A stretch of DNA of 64,000 bases from Cupriavidus pauculus. GTDB lineage: Bacteria; Pseudomonadota; Gammaproteobacteria; Burkholderiales; Burkholderiaceae. Positions 45,070-54,028 of this stretch are shown piece by piece. Positions within the stretch are counted from its first letter, which is position 1; the number at the start of each line of letters is the position of its first letter. The stretch is from assembly GCF_002858765.1 (NCBI RefSeq), contig NZ_PJRP01000001.1, positions 1 to 64,000 of the forward strand. The letters run 5' to 3'. The translations under genes were made by a program, and so were the position numbers. A model generated the notes under the pieces. The model made no database searches and was not told the DNA's origin. It saw only the letters and a program-made list of their open reading frames with translations.

Positions 45070-46596
45070 CTAGTCGTCGTCTGTGCCGGGGTTCGACATG
45101 CTTCCCACCAGCCACAACGGTAGCCACAGCAACAGTGTCCCAACGATCAGGCCGGCGAAATTCGCGCGCCCGAACAGGACGATCGGCAGGTTCAGCAGCC
45201 ACATGATGGCCACGATCCACCAGGCCACCCTTCTGCAGTATCCCAGGTCGCTGCCTGCCGCCACGGGCCGCTTCTTCTCGCGCAGCCGGCTCGCGGCCGC
45301 CAGCGCCTTGTTGTTCCGGAACCACTGCGCCACCTGCGTGCGGCTGACGGTAGTCGACTGGGTCCAGACAATTTCCGTACTCGATGCCTCGCGGGTCAGC
45401 CGCCGCGCCGGTGGTCCGTACTCGGTCAGGTTCGTGACATCGCCGGCCTGCACGCGCCAGTTGAACGTGCCGGCGGCATACAGCACCGTGCTTCTGTACG
45501 CGAAGCCCTTGCGGTACTCCTTGTCGTCGAGCACGGCGACGCTGGCGCCCCCCATCAGGCTGGGCCAGGTATCCAGCACGCGCACGCGATCCCAGCCGGC
45601 ATCCTGCTCCACCAGCCAGATGAACCCGGCCTGCTCGTTGAACAGCAGATACTCGACCCAAGTCGAGGATTCATCGGGATCGTCATCGATGCACTGAAGC
45701 AGCCCAAGCACCGTGTATGGCTTGCCGTCGATCGTGCCGACCTCGCCAGGCGTCAGGCTGGTCTGCAAGGCTTCGATCTCGGCGTGCTTCTCCAGCACGA
45801 TCGCCGTCGACGTCGTGCAATCCACCTCGCTATGGCAACTCGGGCAAACGACGAAATTCGCTACCCCCGGGCGCCAGCCGATCGGGCTGCCGCAGTGGGG
45901 ACAGGCCAGCTGTTCGGCCTTGCCCCGAAAGCGGTCGGCGGTGCGGTCGATGGCGTCGGATTCGCGGAGGAATTGTGCCTGCAGTTGTGCCAGCGTAACC
46001 ATGCCGCCGCGATAGACGGCGGGCGGATAGCCATCGGCGTAATCGAGTGTCAGGAAGTCAGCGGCATTGCGGAAGTCGGCCACATTCGCCGTCCACCCCG
46101 CACCCACCTGGAAAGGCAGCTCGCCCTGCCCACCCGTGCAACGGGCTGTCCGGACGTCGCTGGCCTCGTAGCGATATTTGCCGAAGAAAAGCGGTTCGCC
46201 GGGCCTGAGCGATGCAAATTGCGGCAGCTTGCCCGGCAACGCCTTCGCGGCATCCTCCGTCGCCACACGCCGCGTCAGCATGTACTGGCCCGATGCATCG
46301 GCCAGCCAGCCGTCGCTGCCGTCGTCGAACAGCAGATACCACTCGTTCCACAGCCCGGCGTCGTAGCGCAGCTGGATGCGGCCCACGAGCGTGAAGCCCT
46401 GTCCCTGCCACACGCCGCTGGTATTCATCTGCAGCGGCGTGTAGTCCTCCAGCACGGCCGACATCTTGCCTATGTCGCGCACCTGGTCGGCCTCGCGCAG
46501 CAAGGTGCTGTGGCAGTACTCGCAAACCGCCATGACGGCGGCGGACGAACGAAAGCTGACCTCCGCGCCGCAGCCCGGACAGTTGACCGTTTGCAT
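45070..46596 (-). CDS. DUF4178 double zinc-ribbon membrane protein
   Basis: A 508-residue protein. It starts with a zinc ribbon (CPGC at 6-9, CEYC at 25-28), then a DUF4178 beta-rich domain (about 50-200: LEDYTPLQMNTSGVWQGQGFTLVGRIQLRYD), a second ribbon (CPHC at 232-235, CPSC at 251-254), a second DUF4178-like domain (about 270-410: LGLLQCIDDDPDESSTWVEYLLF), and two C-terminal membrane helices. Biochemical function is unknown. It sits in the SpeD/SpeE cluster, with SPFH 6 bp upstream. Confidence 0.88.
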   Translation of the reverse strand: MQTVNCPGCGAEVSFRSSAAVMAVCEYCHSTLLREADQVRDIGKMSAVLEDYTPLQMNTSGVWQGQGFTLVGRIQLRYDAGLWNEWYLLFDDGSDGWLADASGQYMLTRRVATEDAAKALPGKLPQFASLRPGEPLFFGKYRYEASDVRTARCTGGQGELPFQVGAGWTANVADFRNAADFLTLDYADGYPPAVYRGGMVTLAQLQAQFLRESDAIDRTADRFRGKAEQLACPHCGSPIGWRPGVANFVVCPSCHSEVDCTTSTAIVLEKHAEIEALQTSLTPGEVGTIDGKPYTVLGLLQCIDDDPDESSTWVEYLLFNEQAGFIWLVEQDAGWDRVRVLDTWPSLMGGASVAVLDDKEYRKGFAYRSTVLYAAGTFNWRVQAGDVTNLTEYGPPARRLTREASSTEIVWTQSTTVSRTQVAQWFRNNKALAAASRLREKKRPVAAGSDLGYCRRVAWWIVAIMWLLNLPIVLFGRANFAGLIVGTLLLWLPLWLVGSMSNPGTDDD

Positions 46597-46602
46597 CGGG
46601 AA

Positions 46603-47655
46603 TCAGCCGACCAGCTTCTTCAGGATCTCCGCCTTGGCCGAGTCGAATTCCACCTGCGAGATCAGACCCTTGTCGAGCAGTTCCTTGAGCTTGCCCAGCC
46701 GCGCGGCGGGATCATCGGCCGGGGCGGCTACCGCACCCGCGGCCGCAGCTGCTGGCGCGATCCCCGGTGCGCCCGCGGCGCCCGGCATCCCGGCCACGCC
46801 GCCCACCAGCCCGCCGGCCATGGCCTGCCCCATCACCGCGCCGGCCGCCAGGCCCGCGCCCAGACCCGCCACGCCACCTTCGTTCTGCGCCGCGAGCGGG
46901 ATCGAGCTGGCTACCTGGTACTGGGTGTATTTGGCCATATCGCCCATCATGCCCATCGAGATTCGCGTGTCAATGGCCTTCTGCAGTTCCTCGGGCAGCG
47001 ACACGTTGGTCACCGCGAAGTTGTCCAGTGCCACGCCGTAGCGCGCGAACTCCGGCACCAGCTTTTCGCGGATGGCCTGCGCCATCAGCGTCTGGTTGGC
47101 CGCCATGTCCAGGAACGGGATCGACGACGCGCCCAGCGTGCTGGTCATGGTGGCGATCAGCAGGTTGCGCAACTGCTCTTCCACCTCGTCGCGCGTGTAT
47201 TCGGCGCGCGTGCCGCTGATTTCCGTATAGAACAGCTTCGGGTCGGCAATCTTGTACGAGTACAGGCCGAATGCGCGCAGCCGCACCATGCCGAAGTCCG
47301 CGTCGCGGATCGTGATCGGCTGGGCCGTGCCCCACTTGCGGCCGATCTGCAGGCGCGTGCTGAAGAAGTAGACGTCCGACTTGAACGGCGACTCGAACAG
47401 CTTGTCCCAGTTCTTCAGGTACGTGAGCACCGGCAGCGTCTGGGTGGTCAGCTTGTACATGCCGGGCCCGAACACGTCGGCGATCTTGCCTTCGTTGACG
47501 AAGACCGCCATCTGCGATTCGCGCACGGTCAGGCTGCCGCCGTACTGGATCTCCATGTCCTCCATCGGGTAGCGCCAGGCCAGCACGCCGTCCGTATCCT
47601 CCGTCCATTGGAGGATATCGATGAACTGCTTCTTGATGAATGACCCGATACTCAT
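46603..47655 (-). CDS. SPFH-domain protein with C-terminal SHOCT domain (YdjI-like)
   Basis: A 350-residue protein. The SPFH/band-7-like domain spans about residues 20-250 (VLAWRYPMEDMEIQYGGSLTVRESQMAVF, then GLYSYKIADPKLFYTEISG and ATMTSTLGASSIPFLDMAANQ). A Gly/Ala-rich linker follows, and the last 35 residues form a SHOCT module (LGKLKELLDKGLISQVEFDSAKAEILKKL). Such proteins form membrane-associated scaffolds; Bacillus YdjI is a relative. In this cluster it takes the place that PspA has in similar neighbourhoods. Confidence 0.88.
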   Translation of the reverse strand: MSIGSFIKKQFIDILQWTEDTDGVLAWRYPMEDMEIQYGGSLTVRESQMAVFVNEGKIADVFGPGMYKLTTQTLPVLTYLKNWDKLFESPFKSDVYFFSTRLQIGRKWGTAQPITIRDADFGMVRLRAFGLYSYKIADPKLFYTEISGTRAEYTRDEVEEQLRNLLIATMTSTLGASSIPFLDMAANQTLMAQAIREKLVPEFARYGVALDNFAVTNVSLPEELQKAIDTRISMGMMGDMAKYTQYQVASSIPLAAQNEGGVAGLGAGLAAGAVMGQAMAGGLVGGVAGMPGAAGAPGIAPAAAAAGAVAAPADDPAARLGKLKELLDKGLISQVEFDSAKAEILKKLVG

Positions 47656-47701
47656 TTCAGCACCTCTCGAAGGGGGAATGGTTTGCCGCGCGCGCCAGGC
47701 G

Positions 47702-48088
47702 TCAGGACAGGCAAGCCGCGTTGAGCACGCCGACCGCGACCGACATCGTGCCCATCAGGCCGCCCATGGCGATGTTGTTCGATTCGATGGCCGCGTCCAT
47801 GTCCGGCAGCGCGCGCGCCAGCGCGGCGTAGACCACGGCCTGCACCACCATCGCCCCCAGCGACCACACCAGAAACATCAGGAAGGTGTCGTTGTGCTGG
47901 ATGCTCGATGACAGCGTGAAGCAGAAACCCAGCGTGCTGCCGCCCAGCGACAACGCCGCCGCCACGTTGCCCTGGCGGATCAGCGTGAACTCGTGGAACG
48001 GTGTGATCCTGGTGTAGACTCCGACGAACACGACCAGCAGCACAAGGCTTGCCAGCAGGTGCTCGACGTAGGCATAGATTGGTAGCAT
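47702..48088 (-). CDS. DUF350 inner-membrane protein (YjfL type)
   Basis: A 128-residue protein from ATG 48086-48088 with four membrane helices: HLLASLVLLVVFVGVYTRI, AALSLGGSTLGFCFTLSSSI, FLMFLVWSLGAMVVQAVVYAAL and NNIAMGGLMGTMSVAVGVLNA, the DUF350 pattern. YjfL of E. coli belongs to the yjfIJKLMC operon. It is the first gene of the leftward SPFH-DUF4178-SpeD unit and divergent from the SpeE-like gene. Function unknown. Confidence 0.88.
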   Translation of the reverse strand: MLPIYAYVEHLLASLVLLVVFVGVYTRITPFHEFTLIRQGNVAAALSLGGSTLGFCFTLSSSIQHNDTFLMFLVWSLGAMVVQAVVYAALARALPDMDAAIESNNIAMGGLMGTMSVAVGVLNAACLS

Positions 48089-48189
48089 GTTTCGGGTCGT
48101 TTCTGACGTGTGTTTGGGGTGGTCCCGCCCTGCCGATGCGATGCCGCATGATGATTGCGGCAGAGTATATCCGCAGTCGCATTTTTCCC

Positions 48190-48201
48190 AATACCAGTAT
48201 T
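48190..48201. promoter_or_regulatory. Palindrome AATAC-CA-GTATT in the divergent promoter
   Basis: A perfect 5+2+5 bp inverted repeat in the 172-bp space between the DUF350 and SpeE-like genes. It could be an operator that co-regulates both arms of the polyamine-linked cluster. Confidence 0.4.
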
Positions 48202-48260
48202 CATGACCTTGCCGGACGCTGTTGCGTACCGGCCCATCTCCCGCTGCACGCCGCCGCCCC

Positions 48261-49772
48261 ATGCGCGACCGTACCCTTGTCCTGTCGGTGTTGATCGTAG
48301 CCTCCTGCGGGCTTGGCTACGAACTGATTGCCGGCGCCCTGTCCAGCTATCTGCTGGGCGATTCGATCCTCCAGTTCTCTTCCATCATAGGCTGCTACCT
48401 GTTCGCCATGGGCGTCGGCTCGTGGCTGTCTCGGTATGTGAAGGACGAAGACGTACTGTCGCGTTTTATCGACATCGAGATCCTCGTCGGCCTGCTGGGC
48501 GGCATCTCGGCCGCGCTGCTGTTCGTGGTGTTCGCCTGGCTGTCCGCGCCCTTCCGGACCGCGCTCTATGCACTGATCTTCGTGATAGGGCTGCTTGTGG
48601 GCATGGAGATCCCGCTGGTGATGCGCATCCTCAATGCGCGAAAGGCCCAGTTCAGCGACCTGGTCAGCCGCGTGCTGACGTTCGACTACCTGGGCGCGCT
48701 GGCCGTCTCGCTGGTGTTCCCGCTGGTGCTGGCGCCACGCCTGGGCCTGTCGCGCACGGGCTTCCTGTTCGGCATGCTCAATGTGGCCGTGGCCCTGTTC
48801 ACGCTGCGCATCTTCCGTGACGAGATCCAGGGCTCCACGTTGCGCACGCTGCGCGCCGGCATCGTATTCGCGCTACTGACCGCCGGCTTTGCGGGCTCCA
48901 CGCACCTGACGCGCTGGGCCGAGCGGGGCATGTTCGGCGACGAGATCATCCACAGCGAGACCACGCCCTACCAGCGGCTGGTGATCACGCGCTGGAAGGA
49001 CGACCTGCGCCTGTACATCAACGGCAACCTGCAGTTCTCGTCGCGCGACGAGCATCGCTATCACGAGGCGCTGGTCCACCCGGTGCTACAGGCGTTGCCG
49101 TGGGCGCGCCGCGTGCTGGTGATTGGCGGCGGCGACGGGCTGGCGCTGCGCGAGATCCTCAAGTACCCCGGCATCGAGCACGTGACGCTGGTCGACCTGG
49201 ACCCCGCCATGACCACGCTGTTCTCGCGCAGCGAACCGTTGCGCGCGCTGAACCACGGCTCGCTGACCGACCGGCGCGTGACGGTGGTCAACGCCGACGC
49301 CGCGCAGTGGCTGGAGCAGAGCCAGGACAGTTTCGACGCGATCATCGTCGACCTGCCCGATCCGTCGAACTTTGGCCTCGGCAAGCTGTATTCGGTGCCG
49401 ATGTACCGCCTGCTGTCGCGTCACCTGGCCGAGAAGGGCTACGCGGTCGTGCAATCGACGTCGCCCTACTACGCGCCGCGCTCGTTCTGGGACATCGCCG
49501 CCACGCTGCGCGAAGCCGGCCTGCACACGTGGCCGTACCACACCTACGTGCCGTCGTTCGGCGAATGGGGCTTTATCCTGGCCGCCAAGCGTGCCGACTA
49601 CACGCCCCCTTTGCGCTATGACGTGCCACTGAAATTCCTGGACGCCGACAGCACGAAGCTGATGTTCAGCTTTCCGGCCGACATGGCGCCGCGCGACGGC
49701 CAGGCGAACCGGCTCAACGAACAGACGCTGGTACATGACTTCGAGCAGGACTGGCGCAACGTGATCCGCTAA
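48261..49772 (+). CDS. speE: Membrane-anchored spermidine synthase-like aminopropyltransferase
   Basis: A 503-residue protein. The N-terminal half has about seven membrane helices; from about residue 215 a spermidine-synthase domain follows: ETTPYQRLVITRWKDDLRLYINGNLQFSSRDEHRYHEALVHP, then VLVIGGGDGLALREIL (AdoMet fold), VTLVDLDPAM, and FDAIIVDLPDPSNFGLGKLYS (catalytic Asp). All substrate and decarboxylated-AdoMet residues I can recognise are present, so aminopropyl transfer is likely. The acceptor is unknown. Start ATG 48261 rather than the ATG 39 bp upstream. Confidence 0.9.
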   Translation: MRDRTLVLSVLIVASCGLGYELIAGALSSYLLGDSILQFSSIIGCYLFAMGVGSWLSRYVKDEDVLSRFIDIEILVGLLGGISAALLFVVFAWLSAPFRTALYALIFVIGLLVGMEIPLVMRILNARKAQFSDLVSRVLTFDYLGALAVSLVFPLVLAPRLGLSRTGFLFGMLNVAVALFTLRIFRDEIQGSTLRTLRAGIVFALLTAGFAGSTHLTRWAERGMFGDEIIHSETTPYQRLVITRWKDDLRLYINGNLQFSSRDEHRYHEALVHPVLQALPWARRVLVIGGGDGLALREILKYPGIEHVTLVDLDPAMTTLFSRSEPLRALNHGSLTDRRVTVVNADAAQWLEQSQDSFDAIIVDLPDPSNFGLGKLYSVPMYRLLSRHLAEKGYAVVQSTSPYYAPRSFWDIAATLREAGLHTWPYHTYVPSFGEWGFILAAKRADYTPPLRYDVPLKFLDADSTKLMFSFPADMAPRDGQANRLNEQTLVHDFEQDWRNVIR

Positions 49773-49784
49773 CCGCCAACGGCC

Positions 49785-51455
49785 ATGGATCGACGTCGCT
49801 TCCTGATTGCCGCGGCCGGCACCGCGCTGGCCGGCTGCGAGCGCATCGGCAACGATACCGCGCACTTTCTGGCCGGGCTGGGCCTGCACGAGCCAACGCC
49901 GGTGGTGCTGCGCCCCGGCATGGCCGAAGGGCATGCGCTGCGCGACATGCATCGCTGGGCGGCACCGGTCAGCAAGCAGCGCGTGGACGTGGCGATTCTG
50001 GGCAGCGGCGTTGGCGGCCTGTCGGCGGCTTGGCAGCTGTCGCGCGCCGGCCTGCGCAACTTCGTCATGCTCGACGGCCCCGAGTTCGGCGGCAATGCGT
50101 CTGGCGGCCGCTTCGGAGACATCGGCTTTCCGCGCGGCGCGCACTACCTGCCGCTGCCGTCGGCCGAATCCACCCATGTGCGCGAGATGCTGGCCGACGT
50201 GGGCGTGATCGAGCGCGATCCGTTCGATGCCCGGCCCCGTTTTGACGAACGCGCGCTGGTGCATGCACCGGAAGAACGTCTGTTCTTCGACGGCGCATGG
50301 CAGGACGGCCTGCTGCCCGACAGCGACGCCCACCACGCCGAGCACGCGCGCTTTCTCGCCCAAGTGGACAAATTGCGATCCGCCGTGGGCAACGACGGCC
50401 GCAAGGTGTTCGCCATCCCGCTGGCCCAGTCATCGCGCGACCCCGCCTGGCTGGCCTTGGACGGCCAGACGTTCCGGCAATGGCTGACCGCGCAGGGCTA
50501 CACGGCGCCGACGCTGCACTGGTACGCCGACTACTGCTGTCGCGACGACTATGGCGCGGGCGCCGACGTGGTATCCGCCTGGGCCGGCCTGCACTATTTC
50601 GCCAGTCGGGGCGGACATGCCAGCAATGCGGCCGATGGCGCCGTGCTGACCTGGCCCGATGGGCTGCATGGGCTGGTGACGCGGTTGATGGGCCGTATCG
50701 ATGCCCGCATGGGCGCCGGGCGCCCGTGGCGGCGCGGCGGGATGGCGGTGAAGATCGAGCCTGGCAAGGATGGTGTCAGCGTGCTGTGCGCCGAATGGCC
50801 CGATGGCTTTGGCCAGCCGCCCAGGCTGTCGCGCATCGTGGCGCGCCGCGTGATCTGCGCCATGCCCCTGCACGTGGCGGCGCACCTGATGCCGCTGCAG
50901 CCGCTGGGATTCGATCCCGCTGTTCACCAACAGCACCACGCGCCATGGCTGGTCTCCACGTTCCGACTGCGTGGTTTTCCACAAGAACAGGCCGGCGTGC
51001 CGCTGGCGTGGGACAACGTCGTCCATGGTGCGCGCGGACTTGGCTATGTGGTGGCCACGCACCAGTGGATTCGCCAGGCGCGCCCCGCGCAAACCGCGTT
51101 CACCGCGTACACACCGCTCGACGCCCAAGCTGGCCTGCCCGCCGGCAGCCGCCCCGACGCCGTGCGAAGCTGGCTGGTGGATGCGTCGCCGGCCGCATTG
51201 ATGGAACTGGCCGTCGCCGACCTGCAGGCGGTCTACGGGCGCGAGTTCTGGCGCCACGCCGACGCCGTGGAGATCACCGCGCGCGGCCATGCGATGGCCA
51301 CGCCAACGCCCGGCTTCCTGTCCAATGCCGGCCTGGCCGCCCTGCGCGCGGCGGACGGCCCGGTGCTGTTCGCGCACGCCGACCTATCCGGCCTGTCGGT
51401 GTTCGAGGAAGCGGCATGGTGGGGCACACGCGCCGCATTGAGAATCGTCGGATAG
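49785..51455 (+). CDS. Exported FAD-dependent oxidoreductase lipoprotein (amine-oxidase-like)
   Basis: A 556-residue flavoprotein. The N-terminus combines a twin-arginine motif (DRRRFLI) with a lipobox LAGC (Cys 18), so the folded enzyme is probably exported by Tat and lipidated. The FAD site is VDVAILGSGVGGLSAAWQLSRAG. Later motifs include FGGNASGGRFGDIGFPRGAHYLP and the C-terminal VLFAHADLSGLSVFEEA that closes the flavin site of amine oxidases and desaturases. It lies 12 bp after the SpeE-like gene, suggesting oxidation of a polyamine product. Confidence 0.85.
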   Translation: MDRRRFLIAAAGTALAGCERIGNDTAHFLAGLGLHEPTPVVLRPGMAEGHALRDMHRWAAPVSKQRVDVAILGSGVGGLSAAWQLSRAGLRNFVMLDGPEFGGNASGGRFGDIGFPRGAHYLPLPSAESTHVREMLADVGVIERDPFDARPRFDERALVHAPEERLFFDGAWQDGLLPDSDAHHAEHARFLAQVDKLRSAVGNDGRKVFAIPLAQSSRDPAWLALDGQTFRQWLTAQGYTAPTLHWYADYCCRDDYGAGADVVSAWAGLHYFASRGGHASNAADGAVLTWPDGLHGLVTRLMGRIDARMGAGRPWRRGGMAVKIEPGKDGVSVLCAEWPDGFGQPPRLSRIVARRVICAMPLHVAAHLMPLQPLGFDPAVHQQHHAPWLVSTFRLRGFPQEQAGVPLAWDNVVHGARGLGYVVATHQWIRQARPAQTAFTAYTPLDAQAGLPAGSRPDAVRSWLVDASPAALMELAVADLQAVYGREFWRHADAVEITARGHAMATPTPGFLSNAGLAALRAADGPVLFAHADLSGLSVFEEAAWWGTRAALRIVG

Positions 51456-51547
51456 TGGTTGGCGCGTCGATCGGGCGCCCTGCCGGCCGACGCGCCATCC
51501 TGTAGAATCGACGCCATCGTTTCCTGTCTTGTGCGTCACCCGCCCCC

Positions 51548-51940
51548 GTGCATCCGCTTCGGCTCCTGATGATGATCGTGCTGCTTGCCTTCCTGCCCCT
51601 GCAGGCCTGGGCCGGCATTGGCATGTCTGCGGCAGGCCCCGACATGGTGCAGGCGCCGCACGTGGCCGCCATGGCGCAGGACAACGTGGCGGTGTCCGCC
51701 GACCAGGCCGATCCTTTCCAGCCGTCGGCCACGCCCGCATCGCCCTCATCGTCCGACTCTTCCGTTCCTGCCGATAGCGCAGAGCCGACGCCGCCCGGTG
51801 CCGACTTTGCCGAGCAGCTGCTGCCCGCGCCCTTGCCGCGCGTGGTGACATCGGCCGCGCGTGGCACCGTGCCGCGCTACGCGGCCGCCGCGCTGCCCGA
51901 TCCCGACCTGCCCCTGCTGCCGCGCCCGCCGCGCGGCTGA
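51548..51940 (+). CDS. Small secreted Pro/Ala-rich protein
   Basis: A 130-residue protein from GTG 51548 (or ATG 51569). A signal peptide (LLMMIVLLAFLPLQAWAG) is clear; the rest is a low-complexity Pro/Ala/Ser/Asp chain ending LPDPDLPLLPRPPRG. The leader resembles those of small periplasmic metal-resistance proteins (CzcI-like), but the His/Cys residues of those are absent. It follows the FAD enzyme by 92 bp and may belong to the same transcript. Family not recognised. Confidence 0.5.
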   Translation: MHPLRLLMMIVLLAFLPLQAWAGIGMSAAGPDMVQAPHVAAMAQDNVAVSADQADPFQPSATPASPSSSDSSVPADSAEPTPPGADFAEQLLPAPLPRVVTSAARGTVPRYAAAALPDPDLPLLPRPPRG

Positions 51941-52054
51941 TCCCGATTCGCGCGGCCGACATGTGCCGCGCCTACCCTTGTCGCCTGGCACGCCGGATGG
52001 GTGCCGAGCGCGCCTGCGGCCTGTCCGCGTCCTTACCTGTACTGCCCCACAACC

Positions 52055-52933
52055 ATGAAACGCATTTTCCTGTTCCTGGCGACCAACATCGCCGTCATGC
52101 TCGTACTCAGTATCACGGCCAGCCTGCTGGGCGTGAACCGCTTCCTGACGTCCAACGGGCTGAACCTCGGCATGCTGCTGGCCTTTGCCGCACTGATGGG
52201 CTTTGGCGGTTCGTTCATCTCGCTGTTGATGTCCAAGACCATCGCCAAGTGGTCCACCGGTGCCCAGGTCATCACCCACCCGAGCACCAGCACGGAGCTC
52301 TGGCTGATGCAGACCGTCGAGAAGCTGGCCACGCGCGCCGACCTGCCGATGCCCGAAGTAGCCATCTACGACGGCGAGCCCAACGCCTTTGCCACGGGCG
52401 CGTCGAAGAAGAGCTCGCTGGTGGCCGTGTCCACGGGTCTGCTGCAGTCGATGTCGCATGAGGAGGTGGAGGCCGTGCTGGCGCACGAAGTGGCCCACAT
52501 CGCCAATGGCGACATGGTCACGCTGACGCTTATCCAGGGCGTGGTGAACACGTTCGTGATCTTCATGGCACGCGTCGTCGGCTACTTTGTCGACTCGTGG
52601 CTGCGCCGCAATGACGAGGAATCGAACGGCCCCGGCATCGGCTACATGATCACGGTGGTGGTCTGCGAGATCGTGTTCGGCATCTTGGCCAGCATCATCG
52701 TGGCGGCCTTCTCGCGCCATCGCGAATACCGGGCCGATGCCGGCGCGGCCGGCCTGATGGGCACGCCCGTGCCGATGGTGGGTGCGCTGCGCCGCCTGGG
52801 CGGCCTGGACGCCGACGGCCTGCCGCAAAACATGCAGGCCATGGGCATCTCGGGCGGCAAGTCGTGGATGGCGCTATTCTCGAGCCACCCGCCGATCGAA
52901 TCGCGTATCGCCGCGCTGCAGAACGCCCGCTGA
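52055..52933 (+). CDS. htpX: HtpX zinc metalloprotease
   Basis: A 292-residue inner-membrane M48 protease that degrades misfolded membrane proteins with FtsH. Start ATG 52055. Two N-terminal helices precede the zinc site [13 protein letters not shown] (His144, Glu145, His148), two further helices, and the third ligand region [13 protein letters not shown]. The end [13 protein letters not shown] is typical. Length equals E. coli HtpX (293). Confidence 0.96.
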   Translation: MKRIFLFLATNIAVMLVLSITASLLGVNRFLTSNGLNLGMLLAFAALMGFGGSFISLLMSKTIAKWSTGAQVITHPSTSTELWLMQTVEKLATRADLPMPEVAIYDGEPNAFATGASKKSSLVAVSTGLLQSMSHEEVEAVLAHEVAHIANGDMVTLTLIQGVVNTFVIFMARVVGYFVDSWLRRNDEESNGPGIGYMITVVVCEIVFGILASIIVAAFSRHREYRADAGAAGLMGTPVPMVGALRRLGGLDADGLPQNMQAMGISGGKSWMALFSSHPPIESRIAALQNAR

Positions 52934-52964
52934 TGCGGGTACGGCCGGCGGCGTGGCAATGTGA

Positions 52965-53996
52965 CTACGCCGCCAGCCCGTCTTCCCCTTCCGCTGCGCC
53001 GTCAGACCGGAACGCGGCGCGGTAGCGTTCCGGTGTGGTCTGCACATGGCGCAGGAACGCCTGCCGCATGACATCGGCGTTGCCGAATCCTGTGGCGTGG
53101 GCGATCGCCTCCAGCCGGCGGTCGCTGCCCTCCAGCAGCCGCCGCACGGCTTCCACGCGCAGCCGCTCCACGTAGCGTGCTGGCGTTTCTCCTACCTGTT
53201 TGGCGAAGACCCGGGCGAAATTGCGGGGGCTCATGGCCGCCCGCTCGGCCAGCACGCCTACCGACAGGTCGCGCCCAAGGTTGTCGGCGATCCACGTCTG
53301 CAGCGCCCGCAGCTCCGGGCTTTGCGCGGCCTGCGCGCGCAGCACGGTGGAAAACTGCGCCTGGCTGCCTGGGCGCCGCAGGAACATCACCAGTTCGCGT
53401 GCCACTTCCAGCGACACCGCATGGCCCAGGTCTTCCTCGACCAGCGCCAGCGCCAGGTCCATGCCAGCTGTGACGCCGGCCGACGTGTAGAAGCGCCCCG
53501 CGCGAATCCAGATCGGATCGGCATCGACGGTCAGTTCCGGATGACGCTGCGCCAGCCGTTCGGCGTGGCGCCAGTGCGTAGTCACGCGCTGGCCGTCGAG
53601 CAGGCCGGTGCGGCACAGCGCGAAGGCGCCCGTGCACACGGCACCCATGCGGCGCACCGTACCGGCCTGTTCGCGCAGCCAGCCCACCAGCCGGGCGTCA
53701 TCTGCCGCGGCGCGCGAGCCGGCGCCGCCGGAGATCAGCAGCGTATCGATGGGCTTGCCGATCCAGCTGGCCATCTGATGGTACGGCGCCTCGGCCAGCA
53801 GCCGCAGCCCACATTCGGTGTGCACGATGGCATCGTCGCTGACGCTGGCCACGTGAATCTCATACGCCGGCTGGTCGCGGCCGCACAGCTTGCTCGCCGT
53901 ACTGAAGACCGCCGTCGGCCCGGTGACATCGAGCTCCTGCGATGGATCTGGCGCGACGATCACCACGACGCGCGGCGGGTCTGAGACGAGATGCAT
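52965..53996 (-). CDS. GlxA-type AraC-family regulator (DJ-1/PfpI + HTH)
   Basis: A 343-residue regulator. The N-terminal DJ-1/PfpI-like domain (about 1-190: VVIVAPDPSQELDVTGPTAVFSTA, RMGAVCTGAFALCRTGLLDGQRVTTHW) is followed by an AraC DNA-binding domain: DLSVGVLAERAAMSPRNFARVFAKQVGETPARYVERLR and AIAHATGFGNADVMRQAFLRH. GlxA-like regulators control arginine, choline, carnitine or glycine-betaine use; the target here is unknown. It is convergent with htpX. Confidence 0.9.
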   Translation of the reverse strand: MHLVSDPPRVVVIVAPDPSQELDVTGPTAVFSTASKLCGRDQPAYEIHVASVSDDAIVHTECGLRLLAEAPYHQMASWIGKPIDTLLISGGAGSRAAADDARLVGWLREQAGTVRRMGAVCTGAFALCRTGLLDGQRVTTHWRHAERLAQRHPELTVDADPIWIRAGRFYTSAGVTAGMDLALALVEEDLGHAVSLEVARELVMFLRRPGSQAQFSTVLRAQAAQSPELRALQTWIADNLGRDLSVGVLAERAAMSPRNFARVFAKQVGETPARYVERLRVEAVRRLLEGSDRRLEAIAHATGFGNADVMRQAFLRHVQTTPERYRAAFRSDGAAEGEDGLAA

Positions 53997-54028
53997 GATG
54001 TGTTGCGTAATAGGTGGTTGGCGCGCTG

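Noticed and set aside
44492-45661. 389-codon minus-strand frame including speD
   Set aside because: Only the last 128 codons (from ATG 44878) are SpeD; the upstream part is out of frame with the DUF4178 gene and the small peptide.
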